A stretch of 64,000 nt of DNA from Pedobacter sp. HDW13 (GTDB lineage Bacteria; Bacteroidota; Bacteroidia; Sphingobacteriales; Sphingobacteriaceae). Of this stretch, positions 33,985 to 43,798 are shown in pieces; positions within the stretch are counted from its first letter, which is position 1, and each line of letters begins with the position of its first letter. The notes under the pieces are model-generated. The model had not been told where the DNA came from and made no database searches. It saw only the letters and a program-made list of their open reading frames with translations. The translations under genes were made by a program, and so were the position numbers. Location of the stretch: the NCBI RefSeq assembly GCF_011303555.1, contig NZ_CP049868.1:3286001-3350000 (forward strand), read 5' to 3'.

Positions 33985-36330
33985 CTAATCCTTTAACGAT
34001 ATTTCTATTTTCTTCTCTTGCTGGTCTCTCATAATCAGTACTGTAGCATGCCCTTTCCATTTTACCGCATTGTGGAGTTTCAGTAAATCGGCAACACTAT
34101 TTATGGGGTTTTGATCGAGATTGACAATTACATCACCTTTTTTGAACAAATTCTTTTCGGCAATTGAGCCTTTTTTAATTTCAACCAACAAAGCCCCATT
34201 GTCATTATGTATACCAGCAGCAGACCGTTCGCCTAAGTTTTCTATGTTTTTAACCGTTGCGCCCAGCCATTCGCCCTGTACGGATCTGTTGGCAGAAACA
34301 GTGGTAATTAGCGGCATAATTTTAGGGCTTTTCGACAATTTTTTTAGTCTTGGGTCGGTTACGCCAAAATTCATAGCGAAATTCTTAAATCCTATTGCAA
34401 GGGCAGGAGAGCCGCTTCTTAGCCTAAAGTCGCCGGTTTTCTCATTTTCGAACAAGGCATTTCCGGCTGTACTGTTGGCATCTATTTTTGCTTGTTGTGT
34501 TTTAGCCAGCGCATCGGCCGATAAGAAAAAGTTATGGTTTACCTCTTTGCCCCAATAATCGATTTGAATTGGTGCGTAGGCAGTGGTAACGATATTATTT
34601 TTAAAAACATCGCCGCTGTTTTTTAGCCATACATGCGGATGGAAAGTGTTGTTGATGATGATGTTGTTGTAAACGGTACGGTGGTAACCTTCGCGGAGTT
34701 TAAGTCCGCCACTTAAACAAATATTGTTGTAAATCTGGTAGTTACTGCTTCCGTCATCAAGGTCAATATCCCAGCCGTGATCGCATTGGAACCTGTTGTT
34801 GCGGAGCACAATTGGTGCTGTAATATCCAATAGTTCAATACCTGGCCTTGCAGCAACAATACTATCCATCAGTTTTCTTTCGGGTCGCCAGAACCGGTCC
34901 CTGCCCCAGGAGTTAAATGCTCCATGATCGCCGGTTTCTAAAACGGTGTCAAATACATCGTTAAATTCGATAATGTGACCGCCCCATGTACCTTCGCTAA
35001 CATTTATGCCCGCCCGTGGAACTTCGTAAATGGTGTTGTGCGAAACAAGGATATTTTGCGACATGGATATTTCTACCCCTGCCGATTGTTTTTCGATGGT
35101 GCCAATATTGTTAATCAGGTTATTGATGGCTTCGCAGTGTTGCGGAAAGTTGTCTGATTTTGGTCCGGCTTCGAAATCCATTTTGTCCCAGGGAATAAAT
35201 TGCTCATACCTGAAAGCAGGTGAGCGTACCGCATCGGGATCGCCAACAAAGGCCAATGCACTGGCACCAATGTTATAGATGTGGTTGTTCGAAATCTTAT
35301 CGTTTTTATTGTATTTGCTTAAAAAAACAGCATTACCACCTAAGTTGTAAAAATTGCAGTTCCTGATGCTAATGTTTTCGGTCCCTTCCAGCAAAATAGC
35401 ACCACCACGGTAAATGGTCCAATCGCTGCGTAGTAATGGTTCTTTTCCCAGCATAAAGCTCCGGGCAGTTTCTGTAAAGTCAATCCCATTTATGCTAATA
35501 TTCTTTACCGGCGATTTCAGATCGCCTTTAATGTGGATCAGATCCGTTAGCCTGCTGAAAGTGAAATTAGCCTGGTTAATATCGGTTCCTGTTGGTGGAA
35601 TAAGAAAGAGTGTTTTGCTTTTGCGGTTGTAAAACCATTCTCCTGGTGCATCCAGTTCTTCAAAAATATTTTCTACAAAACGGTATTTGGCGTGCATTTT
35701 AGCAGGTCGGTTATTTTGCCAGCCACCTTCGTAATTGAGTTCGCCAGTTTTACTTTTGCCGGTTATCTGGTAGTGGAAACCTCCCCACTCGCCGGCATGT
35801 AGGGCATGGATATAACCATTTTCGGGGTTTGCCCAGGTTTTTACGCGTGCAGGGGCAATTGCATCGGCTGCCGTACCCTTAAATACGCGGGCCTGAGGAT
35901 CGTAATTGGGATAGCGCGCCATTGGTAAATTCTCGCCGTTCATAAACAGTTGATCGGGGGCTGTTTCAAAATCGATCTGCGCCGAATAAATATTGTCTTT
36001 ATAGCTTTTCCAGATTAGTTTGTTTTTTGCCGATGCCGAGATGGTTACTTTTGCTCCTTTGGCTGCTGTAATATTCAGCGATTTTAAATGGTAGCTGGCG
36101 CCCGAAATGGTAATTGTTTTTTGAGGGCTGTACACACCTGATGCCAGTTCAATCACTACATCTTTTCCTTTTTGTTTTAGGGCACTTTCAATGGCGTATT
36201 CTAAAGTTTTGATAGGTTGCCTGGCTGTTCCCAGATTTTTATTGTTTCCTGCAGGCGAAACAAAGAGGGTTTGCCCCTGACAAAAACTAAACACAAACAA
36301 TGCAAGGAGGCAGGTAGTTAATCTTTTCAT
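33985..36330 (-). CDS. Secreted right-handed beta-helix protein with C-terminal PDZ domain
   Basis: A 781-aa exported protein, signal peptide ending FCQGQ (about residue 20). It opens with LFVSPAGNNKNLGTARQP, the usual start of Pel9A/DUF1565-like pectate-lyase-fold proteins, and carries parallel beta-helix repeats across about 25-640 (NISINGIDF, NISIRNCNFYNLGGNAVF, ILVSHNTIYEVPRAGINVSE). A PDZ domain follows at about 695-781 (GALLVEIKKGSIAEKNLFKKG). The beta-helix suggests binding or cleavage of an acidic or sulfated glycan; I see no certain catalytic base. PDZ fusion may tether it to a partner or regulate it. It stands alone, convergent with the deiminase gene. Confidence 0.88.
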   Translation of the reverse strand: MKRLTTCLLALFVFSFCQGQTLFVSPAGNNKNLGTARQPIKTLEYAIESALKQKGKDVVIELASGVYSPQKTITISGASYHLKSLNITAAKGAKVTISASAKNKLIWKSYKDNIYSAQIDFETAPDQLFMNGENLPMARYPNYDPQARVFKGTAADAIAPARVKTWANPENGYIHALHAGEWGGFHYQITGKSKTGELNYEGGWQNNRPAKMHAKYRFVENIFEELDAPGEWFYNRKSKTLFLIPPTGTDINQANFTFSRLTDLIHIKGDLKSPVKNISINGIDFTETARSFMLGKEPLLRSDWTIYRGGAILLEGTENISIRNCNFYNLGGNAVFLSKYNKNDKISNNHIYNIGASALAFVGDPDAVRSPAFRYEQFIPWDKMDFEAGPKSDNFPQHCEAINNLINNIGTIEKQSAGVEISMSQNILVSHNTIYEVPRAGINVSEGTWGGHIIEFNDVFDTVLETGDHGAFNSWGRDRFWRPERKLMDSIVAARPGIELLDITAPIVLRNNRFQCDHGWDIDLDDGSSNYQIYNNICLSGGLKLREGYHRTVYNNIIINNTFHPHVWLKNSGDVFKNNIVTTAYAPIQIDYWGKEVNHNFFLSADALAKTQQAKIDANSTAGNALFENEKTGDFRLRSGSPALAIGFKNFAMNFGVTDPRLKKLSKSPKIMPLITTVSANRSVQGEWLGATVKNIENLGERSAAGIHNDNGALLVEIKKGSIAEKNLFKKGDVIVNLDQNPINSVADLLKLHNAVKWKGHATVLIMRDQQEKKIEISLKD

Positions 36331-36604
36331 GCTAAAAATATCTGGTTAACACTCAGAATCAGCTAACTAAATAATGAAGCATTGCTTAGGGCTTGATCTT
36401 AAATGTTTTACAAAGAAAGAATAAGTAGGGGAGATAAATTTAACCTGATAAGCAACTTATTCTCTTATATTGGCATTGGCAGGCTGCAGCTGCGTTTTAC
36501 TTTAGAGATGTATAGCCTAGGGAGGATTATTTTGCAATCGGGCATGAAATAGAGCCGCCAACCTTTAAAGCCTTTGCCTGTAAGCTGGCAACTCATTGTT
36601 ACCG

Positions 36605-37345
36605 TTACAGGCTCATGCCGCCATCCATAACAATTTCGGCACCGGTAATAAAGCTAGCTGCTTCGCCACAAAAATAGGCTACCATTTTTCCTACATCCTC
36701 GGCTTTTCCAAACTGTTTTAAGGGTACCCGTTCTAATATCCATTCGTTTACCTGGCTCAACTGTTCGGGCGTATAGCCGGCTTTGTTCATAATTTCGGTT
36801 GCGGTTGGGCCGGGGCTTACACTGTTTACCCGTATTTTACGTGGTGCCAGTTCGATAGCAGCAATGCGCATTACCGCATTAAGTGCCGATTTGCCTGAAG
36901 AATAAATAGAGCTATTGGCAGCGTTCATGCTGGCTGTGTTGGAAGATAGGAAAACAACCGATGCCCCATCGTTCAGCAAGGGGATAAACCTGCTCAGTGT
37001 AAAGTAAGCTCCTTTAAAATTTACCCCGATTACATTGTCGAAAGCCGTTTCGGTGGCATTTTCGATTGTTGTATTTTCGAGCACACCTGCATTGATGAAT
37101 AAGATATCAATTTTGCCAAACTGCTGCTGTACTGCTAAGGCCAGTTGTTGTATTTCGTTTACATTACCTTGGTCGGCTATCATGCCTGTTACACCCAATG
37201 CAGCGGCTGCTTCGTCTACAGCAGCTTTTCTGCGACCGGTAATAATTACTTCGGCACCTTGTACCTTTAACTCTTTTGCGGTGGCGTAACCTATGCCGCT
37301 ATTGCCGCCGGTTACCAGCGCCGTTTTTCCTTTTAAATGTTCCAT
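36605..37345 (-). CDS. SDR family NAD(P)-dependent oxidoreductase
   Basis: A 246-aa cytoplasmic classical short-chain dehydrogenase. The cofactor motif TGGNSGIG is at residues 12-19, NAG at 85-87, and the catalytic S135, Y148 and K152 (YSSGK) are in place. R38-R39 after the second strand (ITGRR) suggests NADP preference. It is divergent from an HxlR regulator across a 78-base intergenic region containing an inverted repeat, so it is likely that regulator's target, induced by a reactive carbonyl or quinone. The substrate is not known. Confidence 0.94.
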   Translation of the reverse strand: MEHLKGKTALVTGGNSGIGYATAKELKVQGAEVIITGRRKAAVDEAAAALGVTGMIADQGNVNEIQQLALAVQQQFGKIDILFINAGVLENTTIENATETAFDNVIGVNFKGAYFTLSRFIPLLNDGASVVFLSSNTASMNAANSSIYSSGKSALNAVMRIAAIELAPRKIRVNSVSPGPTATEIMNKAGYTPEQLSQVNEWILERVPLKQFGKAEDVGKMVAYFCGEAASFITGAEIVMDGGMSL

Positions 37346-37368
37346 GACAATTATTTTTTTGTTTGAGC

Positions 37369-37421
37369 AAAACTAAAGCTATATTGGTATACTTTTGTAA
37401 GTAGTATAACGAAGTATACCA
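37369..37421. promoter_or_regulatory. Divergent promoters with a probable HxlR operator
   Basis: A perfect 10-bp inverted repeat, TGGTATACTT (37385-37394) and AAGTATACCA (37412-37421), lies between the divergent SDR and HxlR genes. A -7 motif TACTTTTG (37390-37397) faces the regulator and overlaps the left arm. A second, TAGTTTTG on the minus strand (37369-37376), faces the SDR gene. This layout fits control of both genes by the HxlR dimer. Function is inferred from position and symmetry. Confidence 0.7.
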
Positions 37422-37423
37422 GT

Positions 37424-37804
37424 ATGAACGAGAAAGAACTGCTCGAAAAATCGAACCAAATCTTAGCTAATCCACGTAACCAGGAGGAAGAAATACAGGC
37501 GCTGCAGGATACCCTGTACGTTTTAAGCGGTAAATGGAAAATCCCGATCATCAATTCCATCTGCAATGGAAATCGACGTTTTCGTGACATTGAGCGGAGC
37601 ATTCCGGGTATTACCACCCGCATGCTTTCTAAAGAATTAAAGGAAATGAGCGCCAACCAACTTATTAAACGAACGGTAGTTGATGATACACCAGTGATCA
37701 TCGAATATTCGCCAACCGATTACTGTCACTCGTTTGGCAGCATTATTTTAGAAATGATTAAATGGGGCAAAGCGCATAGGCAACACTTAAAAGAACAACC
37801 ATAA
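37424..37804 (+). CDS. HxlR family winged-helix transcriptional regulator
   Basis: A 126-aa cytoplasmic DNA-binding protein. The HxlR winged-helix domain (about 22-115) shows LSGKWKIPIINSICNGNRRFRDIERSI-type sequence, then GITTRMLSKELKEM as the recognition helix region, and the wing before YSPTDY. The redox-sensing N-terminal Cys found before the GGKWK-like motif in many HxlR/YodB proteins is absent here (ALQDTLYVLSGKWK), so sensing may be by ligand or by another residue. It probably binds the inverted repeat just upstream of its own start and controls the divergent SDR gene. Confidence 0.93.
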   Translation: MNEKELLEKSNQILANPRNQEEEIQALQDTLYVLSGKWKIPIINSICNGNRRFRDIERSIPGITTRMLSKELKEMSANQLIKRTVVDDTPVIIEYSPTDYCHSFGSIILEMIKWGKAHRQHLKEQP

Positions 37805-37837
37805 GTTTATCTTCTAAGTAGCCACAAAACGCAATAA

Positions 37838-37868
37838 AACCTGCACTGGTTAAAATCCAATGCAGGTT
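37838..37868 (-). terminator. Terminator hairpin between convergent genes
   Basis: AACCTGCACTGG (37838-37849) pairs with CCAATGCAGGTT (37857-37868) with one G-T pair and a 7-base loop. On the minus strand it is followed by TTTTATTG, so it most likely ends the DoxX-like gene; it may act both ways. Confidence 0.7.
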
Positions 37869-37889
37869 AAGTGAATTTGCTGAAGACAG

Positions 37890-38294
37890 TTAGTTTGCTG
37901 GCTCGGCAATAACTGGCGAATAGGTTGCGGCGTAAATTTTACTGAACATGATATAGGTTACCGACACCATGATAAAAGCAACAATAGCATCAACAGTGGC
38001 TGCCGCACCAATAACACTCAGTTTAGAGCAAAATGCGAAGATGATATCGAAAAATATCCCGGCAAATACCCATTCTTTTAAGCGTAGAAAACGGTTAGGG
38101 GTTAAAAGAACTGCAATGCCTGATAGTTTGGCTACTCCAAGCACATAAATAAAATAGGCCGGATAGCCGAGTTGCAAGGTAATATCCCACACAATAGGGT
38201 TTTTGGTAAGTTCAAATATACCACTTGCACCAAACCATAAAGCTGTTAATGCTGCACCAATCCAGTAAATTCTTTTTGCAATTTTAAGTTTCAT
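37890..38294 (-). CDS. DoxX-like family membrane protein
   Basis: A 134-aa inner-membrane protein from ATG 38294. The longer start at 38324 adds ten charged residues that do not fit the family. Four hydrophobic helices are visible (YWIGAALTALWFGASGIF, PAYFIYVLGVAKLSGIAVLL, FAGIFFDIIFAFCSKL, VDAIVAFIMVSVTYIMF), the DoxX layout. DoxX-like proteins have unclear roles, with links to redox stress and to respiratory or thiosulfate pathways. It is convergent with the HxlR gene. Confidence 0.85.
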   Translation of the reverse strand: MKLKIAKRIYWIGAALTALWFGASGIFELTKNPIVWDITLQLGYPAYFIYVLGVAKLSGIAVLLTPNRFLRLKEWVFAGIFFDIIFAFCSKLSVIGAAATVDAIVAFIMVSVTYIMFSKIYAATYSPVIAEPAN

Positions 38295-39015
38295 AATATT
38301 TTCTTTTTTTAGTTTCTGAAACAAATTTGCTGCAAAATACCCCCCTAAACCAGCTTGTTATAGCCGAAATAGACAATTTAGCAGTTGGGATGGGCGGTAG
38401 GTGAGGTGAAAGTAAATCACGTACAATTTTAACCACATAAGAAATATAAGCTTAAATGTGCTGACCTGACTTATATGTTTGAAATGATAATGACGAAGTG
38501 TAATGCCCGGTCTTTGAGATTTGCCTAACAATAACTGCCTTTGAGTAAATTTTTCCTTTTTATTTTCTGAAAATTTACCTGTTCTCGCTAAAACTTGCCT
38601 GACATTAACACGGGCTTCGATTTTGAACCGGATATGATTTTTGTCTTGATCAAAATTCACTGACATTGTAAAACTAATCAGTCTGTATTTGAATACTTAC
38701 TTTTAGGTAACATTTATGTTGCGTTTTGTAATTTTTGAATTTGTATCAGAATGGTTAATATTGATTTGATAAATCGTTTTATCAACAACCAGATATGATA
38801 ATGAGCCCGGGTAAACTGCCTTTATTTAGCAGTATGCATTTGTGTAACCGGATTTTATTTGTGCACATTTTGTATGCACAACTGTAAATCTGTATTCCGC
38901 AATCACTGTGTTAGCCCATCCCCTTAATTAATTTGAATATGGCCCTACTCAAATCGTTTCTGGATAGTAACTAAAACGTTTTATTTTATTAAAACATTTA
39001 CTAAACTAAAACCTA
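38295..39015. other. Long intergenic region upstream of the SusC/SusD locus
   Basis: This gap of about 720 bases has no convincing gene. A 102-codon minus-strand ORF at 38358-38666 lacks family resemblance and is basic and low in normal codon bias. The last 150 bases, A/T-rich and full of TTTATT and TAATT blocks, must hold the leader and promoter of the SusC gene. I find no sigma-factor or anti-sigma gene here and no strong hairpin. Confidence 0.5.
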
Positions 39016-42000
39016 ATGAAAATTAATCTACTAAAGATTTCAGGGCTTTCTGTGCTTTTTTTGCTCAACAGCCCTGCTTTTTCGAAGAACCCGGGCATTG
39101 AAAAACCCAGGGAGCTTTCTGGCGGTAAAATGCCTTACTTACAAGTGCAAAACCGGAAAGTAATTACCGGAACTGTATTGGATGAAAAGAGCCTGCCTAT
39201 ACCTGGTGCAGGAGTTAAAAACATCACATCGGGCAAAGCCTCAGTTACCAATGAATCGGGTAAGTTCAGCATTGAAGCTAATGCAGGCGATGTATTGCGT
39301 TTCTCGTACGTGGGCTACGAAAACAAGGATGTAACGGTAGGTGCCGATAACAACATTACCGTTAAACTGGGCGCCGCCGCAGATAACAAATTGGATGAGG
39401 TAGTGGTAATTGGATACGGTACGGTTAAAAAAACAGATTTGACCGGCTCGGTAGGGGTGGTCAAAGCTACAGAACTACAGGAGCGTCCGGCATCGTCGTT
39501 AAACCAGGCATTGGCCGGGCGGATTTCCGGTGTGCAGGTAAATACCAACTCGGGTCGTCCGGGTGGGCAAACCAGCATTAAAATCAGGGGATTTAGCTCC
39601 ATCAATACCAGTAACAACCCTTTGTATGTGGTGGATGGAGTAGCGCTGCCGGTAGGTTCGCAAACACAGAACAGTAACGCCATCGATTACATTAACCCGA
39701 GCGATATTGCTTCGGTAGAGGTGCTTAAAGATGCTTCTTCAACCGCAATATATGGTGCGCGTGGTGCCAATGGGGTAATTTTAATTACCACTAAAAAAGG
39801 AACTGCCAATGCACAACGTGTTACTTACGATGCAGAGTTTGGCATTAACACCCTTTCTGCGCACCATGTAGAAATGCTCGATGCCTTCGAATATGTTAAA
39901 GTGCAGGATCTGGCCTACGAAAATATCAAAGTGTACGATCCGGTCGGTTGGGCAGCAGGAAACTATGCCTCTACACCTGTACCAAAGGCAGCACGCATAG
40001 CCTTGCCACAGTTTTTCGATAGCAACGGAAATCCGCTTTACAATACCGACTGGCTAAAAGAGTCGACCCAAAACAAACTTTCGCAAAACCACCAGCTTGG
40101 TTTTACCGGAGGCAACGAAAACAGTACTTATGGTGTTTTTGCAGGCTATCGTGATGATCAGGGACTTTTACTGAATTCTTATTTAAAACGCTATTCGGGT
40201 AGGTTTAATTTCGATAGTAAAATAAAACCCTGGTTAAAAGTTGGCGGTAATTTAAGCTACAATAACCAGGATGAAAATATTGTAGATCAGGGTACCGGTG
40301 GGTTAAACTCGGTACGGATGATTACCGAAGCTTTTCCTTTTCTTCCGATTAAACTGGCCGATGGGAAATGGGGCGATAACAAGTTAATTCCATGGGCAGA
40401 AGGAGGTTCTAATCCAGTACACATCTTAACCGATCGGAAATATGGTTTAATTACGCAAACAGCCCTCGGAAGTATTTATTCGTCAATCAGTTTTAGCAAA
40501 GACCTGGAGTTTCGTACCCAGTTAGGGGCCAATATTGTAACCAGGAATACCAACGAGTACAACGCCAAACAACTGTACGGCATATCCGACGGGCAAAACG
40601 GTACCGCCAATATTACCGATGACCGCGAAACCTTCTGGTCGTTAGAGAATTATTTAACCTACAACAAGCGCTTTGCCGAATCGCATGCCATTAATGCCTT
40701 ATTGGGTATTTCGTGGCAGGCAACCAGTTTTTTCAGCAATACCAGTCATGCCGAAAATTTCGTAACCGACTTTTATGGCGATAATAACCTGGGCTCGGGC
40801 AGTAAATCTATTTCAGTTGGTTCGAGCAGAAACCGTTCGGCCTTTAATTCTTATTTTGGAAGGATTAATTATGCCTTTAAAGATAAATACCTGTTAACCG
40901 TTACAGGCAGGGTAGATGGTTCATCTAAATTTGGAGAGAACCACAAATTCGCCTTTTTCCCTTCTGCAGCGCTGGCCTGGAAAATTTCGGATGAAGAATT
41001 TTTGAAAGGCAACAAAACCATCTCTAATTTAAAATTTAGAACCAGTTATGGTTTAAGTGGTAACTCTGAGCTACCTGCATACCAATCGTTAGCTACTTTG
41101 GTTAATAACTTTGGCATTATTAACGATACCAGGGTAACCGGTATCGGGATTGGCCGCCTGGCAAACCCCGATTTGGTTTGGGAAAAAACAGCACAGTACG
41201 ATGCAGGTTTAGAACTGGGCTTATTTAACAACCGCATTAATTTAGAAGCCGATATATATTACCGTAAAACAACCGATATGCTACTCGATGCCCCGGTTCC
41301 GCGTACTACAGGTTATTCTGTAATTAGGAAAAACGTAGGCTCGATGCAGAACAAAGGTTTAGATTTAGGTATTAACACGGTAAATATCCAGACCGATAAC
41401 TTTACCTGGAAAACAAGTTTCAACATCTCATTAAACCGTAATAAAGTACTTTCACTGGCTACGCCCGATGATATTTTTGGCGTAGGTAATCCTAACTTTA
41501 CCAACCAAACTGGTATTATCAGGGTTGGCGAGCCCGTTGGTTCGTTCTGGGGGCTGGTACGTTTAGGTACCTGGAGCGAAGCCGAAAGGGCCGAAGCGGC
41601 TAAATATGTGAGCTACCGTGGTGGTAAAACGTTGCTTCCGGGCGATATTAAATACCTGGATGTAAACGGCGACCATGCCATTACCGATGCCGACCGTCAG
41701 ATTATCGGAAATGGAGCACCTAAAGGTTGGGGTTCATTTTCGAACTCATTCCGTTATAAAAACTTAGACCTGATTGTTGAGCTGCAATACTCGTATGGTA
41801 ACGATGTGTTGAATATGACGCATCACTCGGGCGAAGACAGGCAGGTACAGGCCAATAGTTTTGCCAGTGTATTAAACGCCTGGACTCCTCAAAATCAGAA
41901 TACCCCTATCGCGGCCATTAGAGATCAGGCTGCAGGTTATGTAACCAATGTAGATACGCATTGGGTAGAAGATGGTTCATTTATTCGTGGTAAAAACCTG

Positions 42001-42216
42001 TTGCTGGGCTACACCTTCAACAAATCGCTGGTAGAAAAACTGCGTTTAAGCAAATTGCGTGTGTACACTTCCGTTCAGAATTTCTTCATCGCTACCAAAT
42101 ACACTGGCAACGATCCGGAAGTAACCACTTATGGTAATGCTTTTGCACAGGGGCAAACATTTTTCGATTATCCAAAGCCAACCACCTTTACCGTGGGCTT
42201 AAACATTGGATTATAA
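39016..42216 (+). CDS. SusC/RagA family TonB-linked outer-membrane protein
   Basis: A 1066-aa outer-membrane importer. After the signal region (to about residue 24) comes a CarboxypepD_reg domain (about 50-115, VITGTVLDEKSLPIPGAG, FSYVGYENKDVTVG). The TonB box/plug follows (LDEVVVIGYGTVKKTDLTGSV, ALAGRISGVQV, IKIRGFSS, PLYVVDGVAL), then the barrel ending FTVGLNIGL. No STN domain is present, so an anti-sigma link is not expected. With the SusD gene 26 bases downstream it forms a glycan-uptake complex: SusD captures oligosaccharide at the surface and SusC imports it with TonB energy. The likely glycan is discussed at the PL14-like gene. Confidence 0.95.
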   Translation: MKINLLKISGLSVLFLLNSPAFSKNPGIEKPRELSGGKMPYLQVQNRKVITGTVLDEKSLPIPGAGVKNITSGKASVTNESGKFSIEANAGDVLRFSYVGYENKDVTVGADNNITVKLGAAADNKLDEVVVIGYGTVKKTDLTGSVGVVKATELQERPASSLNQALAGRISGVQVNTNSGRPGGQTSIKIRGFSSINTSNNPLYVVDGVALPVGSQTQNSNAIDYINPSDIASVEVLKDASSTAIYGARGANGVILITTKKGTANAQRVTYDAEFGINTLSAHHVEMLDAFEYVKVQDLAYENIKVYDPVGWAAGNYASTPVPKAARIALPQFFDSNGNPLYNTDWLKESTQNKLSQNHQLGFTGGNENSTYGVFAGYRDDQGLLLNSYLKRYSGRFNFDSKIKPWLKVGGNLSYNNQDENIVDQGTGGLNSVRMITEAFPFLPIKLADGKWGDNKLIPWAEGGSNPVHILTDRKYGLITQTALGSIYSSISFSKDLEFRTQLGANIVTRNTNEYNAKQLYGISDGQNGTANITDDRETFWSLENYLTYNKRFAESHAINALLGISWQATSFFSNTSHAENFVTDFYGDNNLGSGSKSISVGSSRNRSAFNSYFGRINYAFKDKYLLTVTGRVDGSSKFGENHKFAFFPSAALAWKISDEEFLKGNKTISNLKFRTSYGLSGNSELPAYQSLATLVNNFGIINDTRVTGIGIGRLANPDLVWEKTAQYDAGLELGLFNNRINLEADIYYRKTTDMLLDAPVPRTTGYSVIRKNVGSMQNKGLDLGINTVNIQTDNFTWKTSFNISLNRNKVLSLATPDDIFGVGNPNFTNQTGIIRVGEPVGSFWGLVRLGTWSEAERAEAAKYVSYRGGKTLLPGDIKYLDVNGDHAITDADRQIIGNGAPKGWGSFSNSFRYKNLDLIVELQYSYGNDVLNMTHHSGEDRQVQANSFASVLNAWTPQNQNTPIAAIRDQAAGYVTNVDTHWVEDGSFIRGKNLLLGYTFNKSLVEKLRLSKLRVYTSVQNFFIATKYTGNDPEVTTYGNAFAQGQTFFDYPKPTTFTVGLNIGL

Positions 42217-42242
42217 ACATTAATTAAAGAAAGGATATCAAA

Positions 42243-43798
42243 ATGAAATTAAATATAAAAAACATCGCTGCCCTTTTGTTGCTGAGCGGAGCGTTGGTGG
42301 GTACTGTTGGGTGTAAGAAATTTTTAGATGAAACCGATCCGACCAATCTTTCGCCAAGTAGCTTTTATACGCTGCCCGAGCATGCTGAGGCAGGCATTGC
42401 AGCTGTTTATTCAGAAATCAGGTTTATTGGAGGTGGTGCAGGCATTTTCTCTAACAACTGGCAGATGCTCGATGCGCCAACCGGCATACAATCGACCGAA
42501 ACTGCACAGAATTCAGATTTAAACAATCTTTACTCGTTGATTTATGACGGTACAAACCTGCACATTAACCAGAACTGGAACGGTTTTTACAAAGTAATTG
42601 CACAGGCTAATCTGGTATTGGATAAGGTACCAGGTATTAATCCGATGGATAATGCACAGAAAAAAAGGATTTTAGGCGAAGCGGCCTTTGTTAGGGCCTG
42701 GGCTTATTTTTACTTGGTACGCTTGTGGGCGATGTTCCGTTAATCCTTAAGCCGATTTCCAGTCCTAATGATCCTAATTTTGCTCCTTCAAGAACGCCTC
42801 AGGAACAGGTTTACAAGCAAATTGTTGATGACCTTGTTTTGGCCGAGGCCGCAGGCCTGCCCTTTACAGATGCTAGCGGAAGGGTATCAACCGCTGCCAT
42901 TAAAACCGAACTGGCAAAAGTGTACCTCACTATGGCAGGGCAACCGCTTAACAAAGGAACTGCCTATTATAAACTGGCTGCCGATAAGGCTAAAGAAGTA
43001 ATCGATTATTCGACTGCTAACCCAACCATACTAGGTTTGTTTCCTACTTATGCTGCGTTGCACGATGCTAAAAACGATAATAAACTAGAACATTTATTTG
43101 GTATTCAGTATAACGATGCCGCAGGTGCAGGTAATCCGCTGCAGTCTTCATACCTCCCATTGCACCAGCCACTGGTTTCTAAAATCGACGGGATTGGGAC
43201 TTCTATTCCAACGGGTGATTTTTATGCATCCTATGAGGCAGGCGATTTGAGGGCGAAAAACAGGGAAGGTTATTTCTTTACCGATTACTATACCGATGGT
43301 TTTAAAATGCCATTAATTAACCGCGGCAAGCCTTATATTTTTAAACACTTCGATATTATTGCAAATGGTACGTTGGGTACAGAAGGTACCAGTCGTAGTG
43401 ATTTGAACATTCCGCAGATTCGTTATGCCGAAACGCTGTTAATTTATGCCGAAGCACAAAACAGGGCCGATGGTACAGCCAATACTGCTGCCTATACAGC
43501 ATTAAATGCCATCAGAAAAAGAGCCCAGCTGGGCGATCTTGCCGGCCTTAGCCAGGTACAGTTTGAAGAAGCCGTTTGGAGAGAACGCTGGCACGAACTG
43601 TGTTATGAAGGCATTCTCTGGTTTGATATGCTTCGCCTGCGCAAAGTTTATAACGAAAGCACCAATGGCTTCGATAACTTTGTTGGTCACGTTAATAAAA
43701 GTGTAAACCAGGCTTTGCAGACTAAAAACCTGCTTTTTCCAATACCTACTTCCGAAATCAGAAATAACCCGAACCTTACACAGAATACGGGCTATTAA
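42243..43798 (+). pseudogene. SusD/RagB family lipoprotein, frameshifted
   Basis: Two overlapping frames together make one SusD. The first (42243-42743) holds the lipoprotein signal (lipid Cys at 24, GTVGCKKFLDETDPT) and SusD-like N-terminal TPR region ending AYFYLVRLWA. The second (from about 42725) continues GDVPLILKPISSPND to the C-terminal NLTQNTGY. Adding one G to the GGG run at 42727-42729 restores LVRLWGDVPLI, the expected SusD consensus, and gives about 518 aa. Partner of the SusC gene just upstream. As read, the surface glycan-binding protein would be truncated after 166 residues. Either the run is under-called or the locus is decaying. Confidence 0.9.

Noticed and set aside
38358..38666. 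A 102-codon minus-strand ORF in the long intergenic region upstream of the first SusC
   Set aside because: No recognisable motif, basic and compositionally odd, and it covers the region that should hold the SusC promoter.
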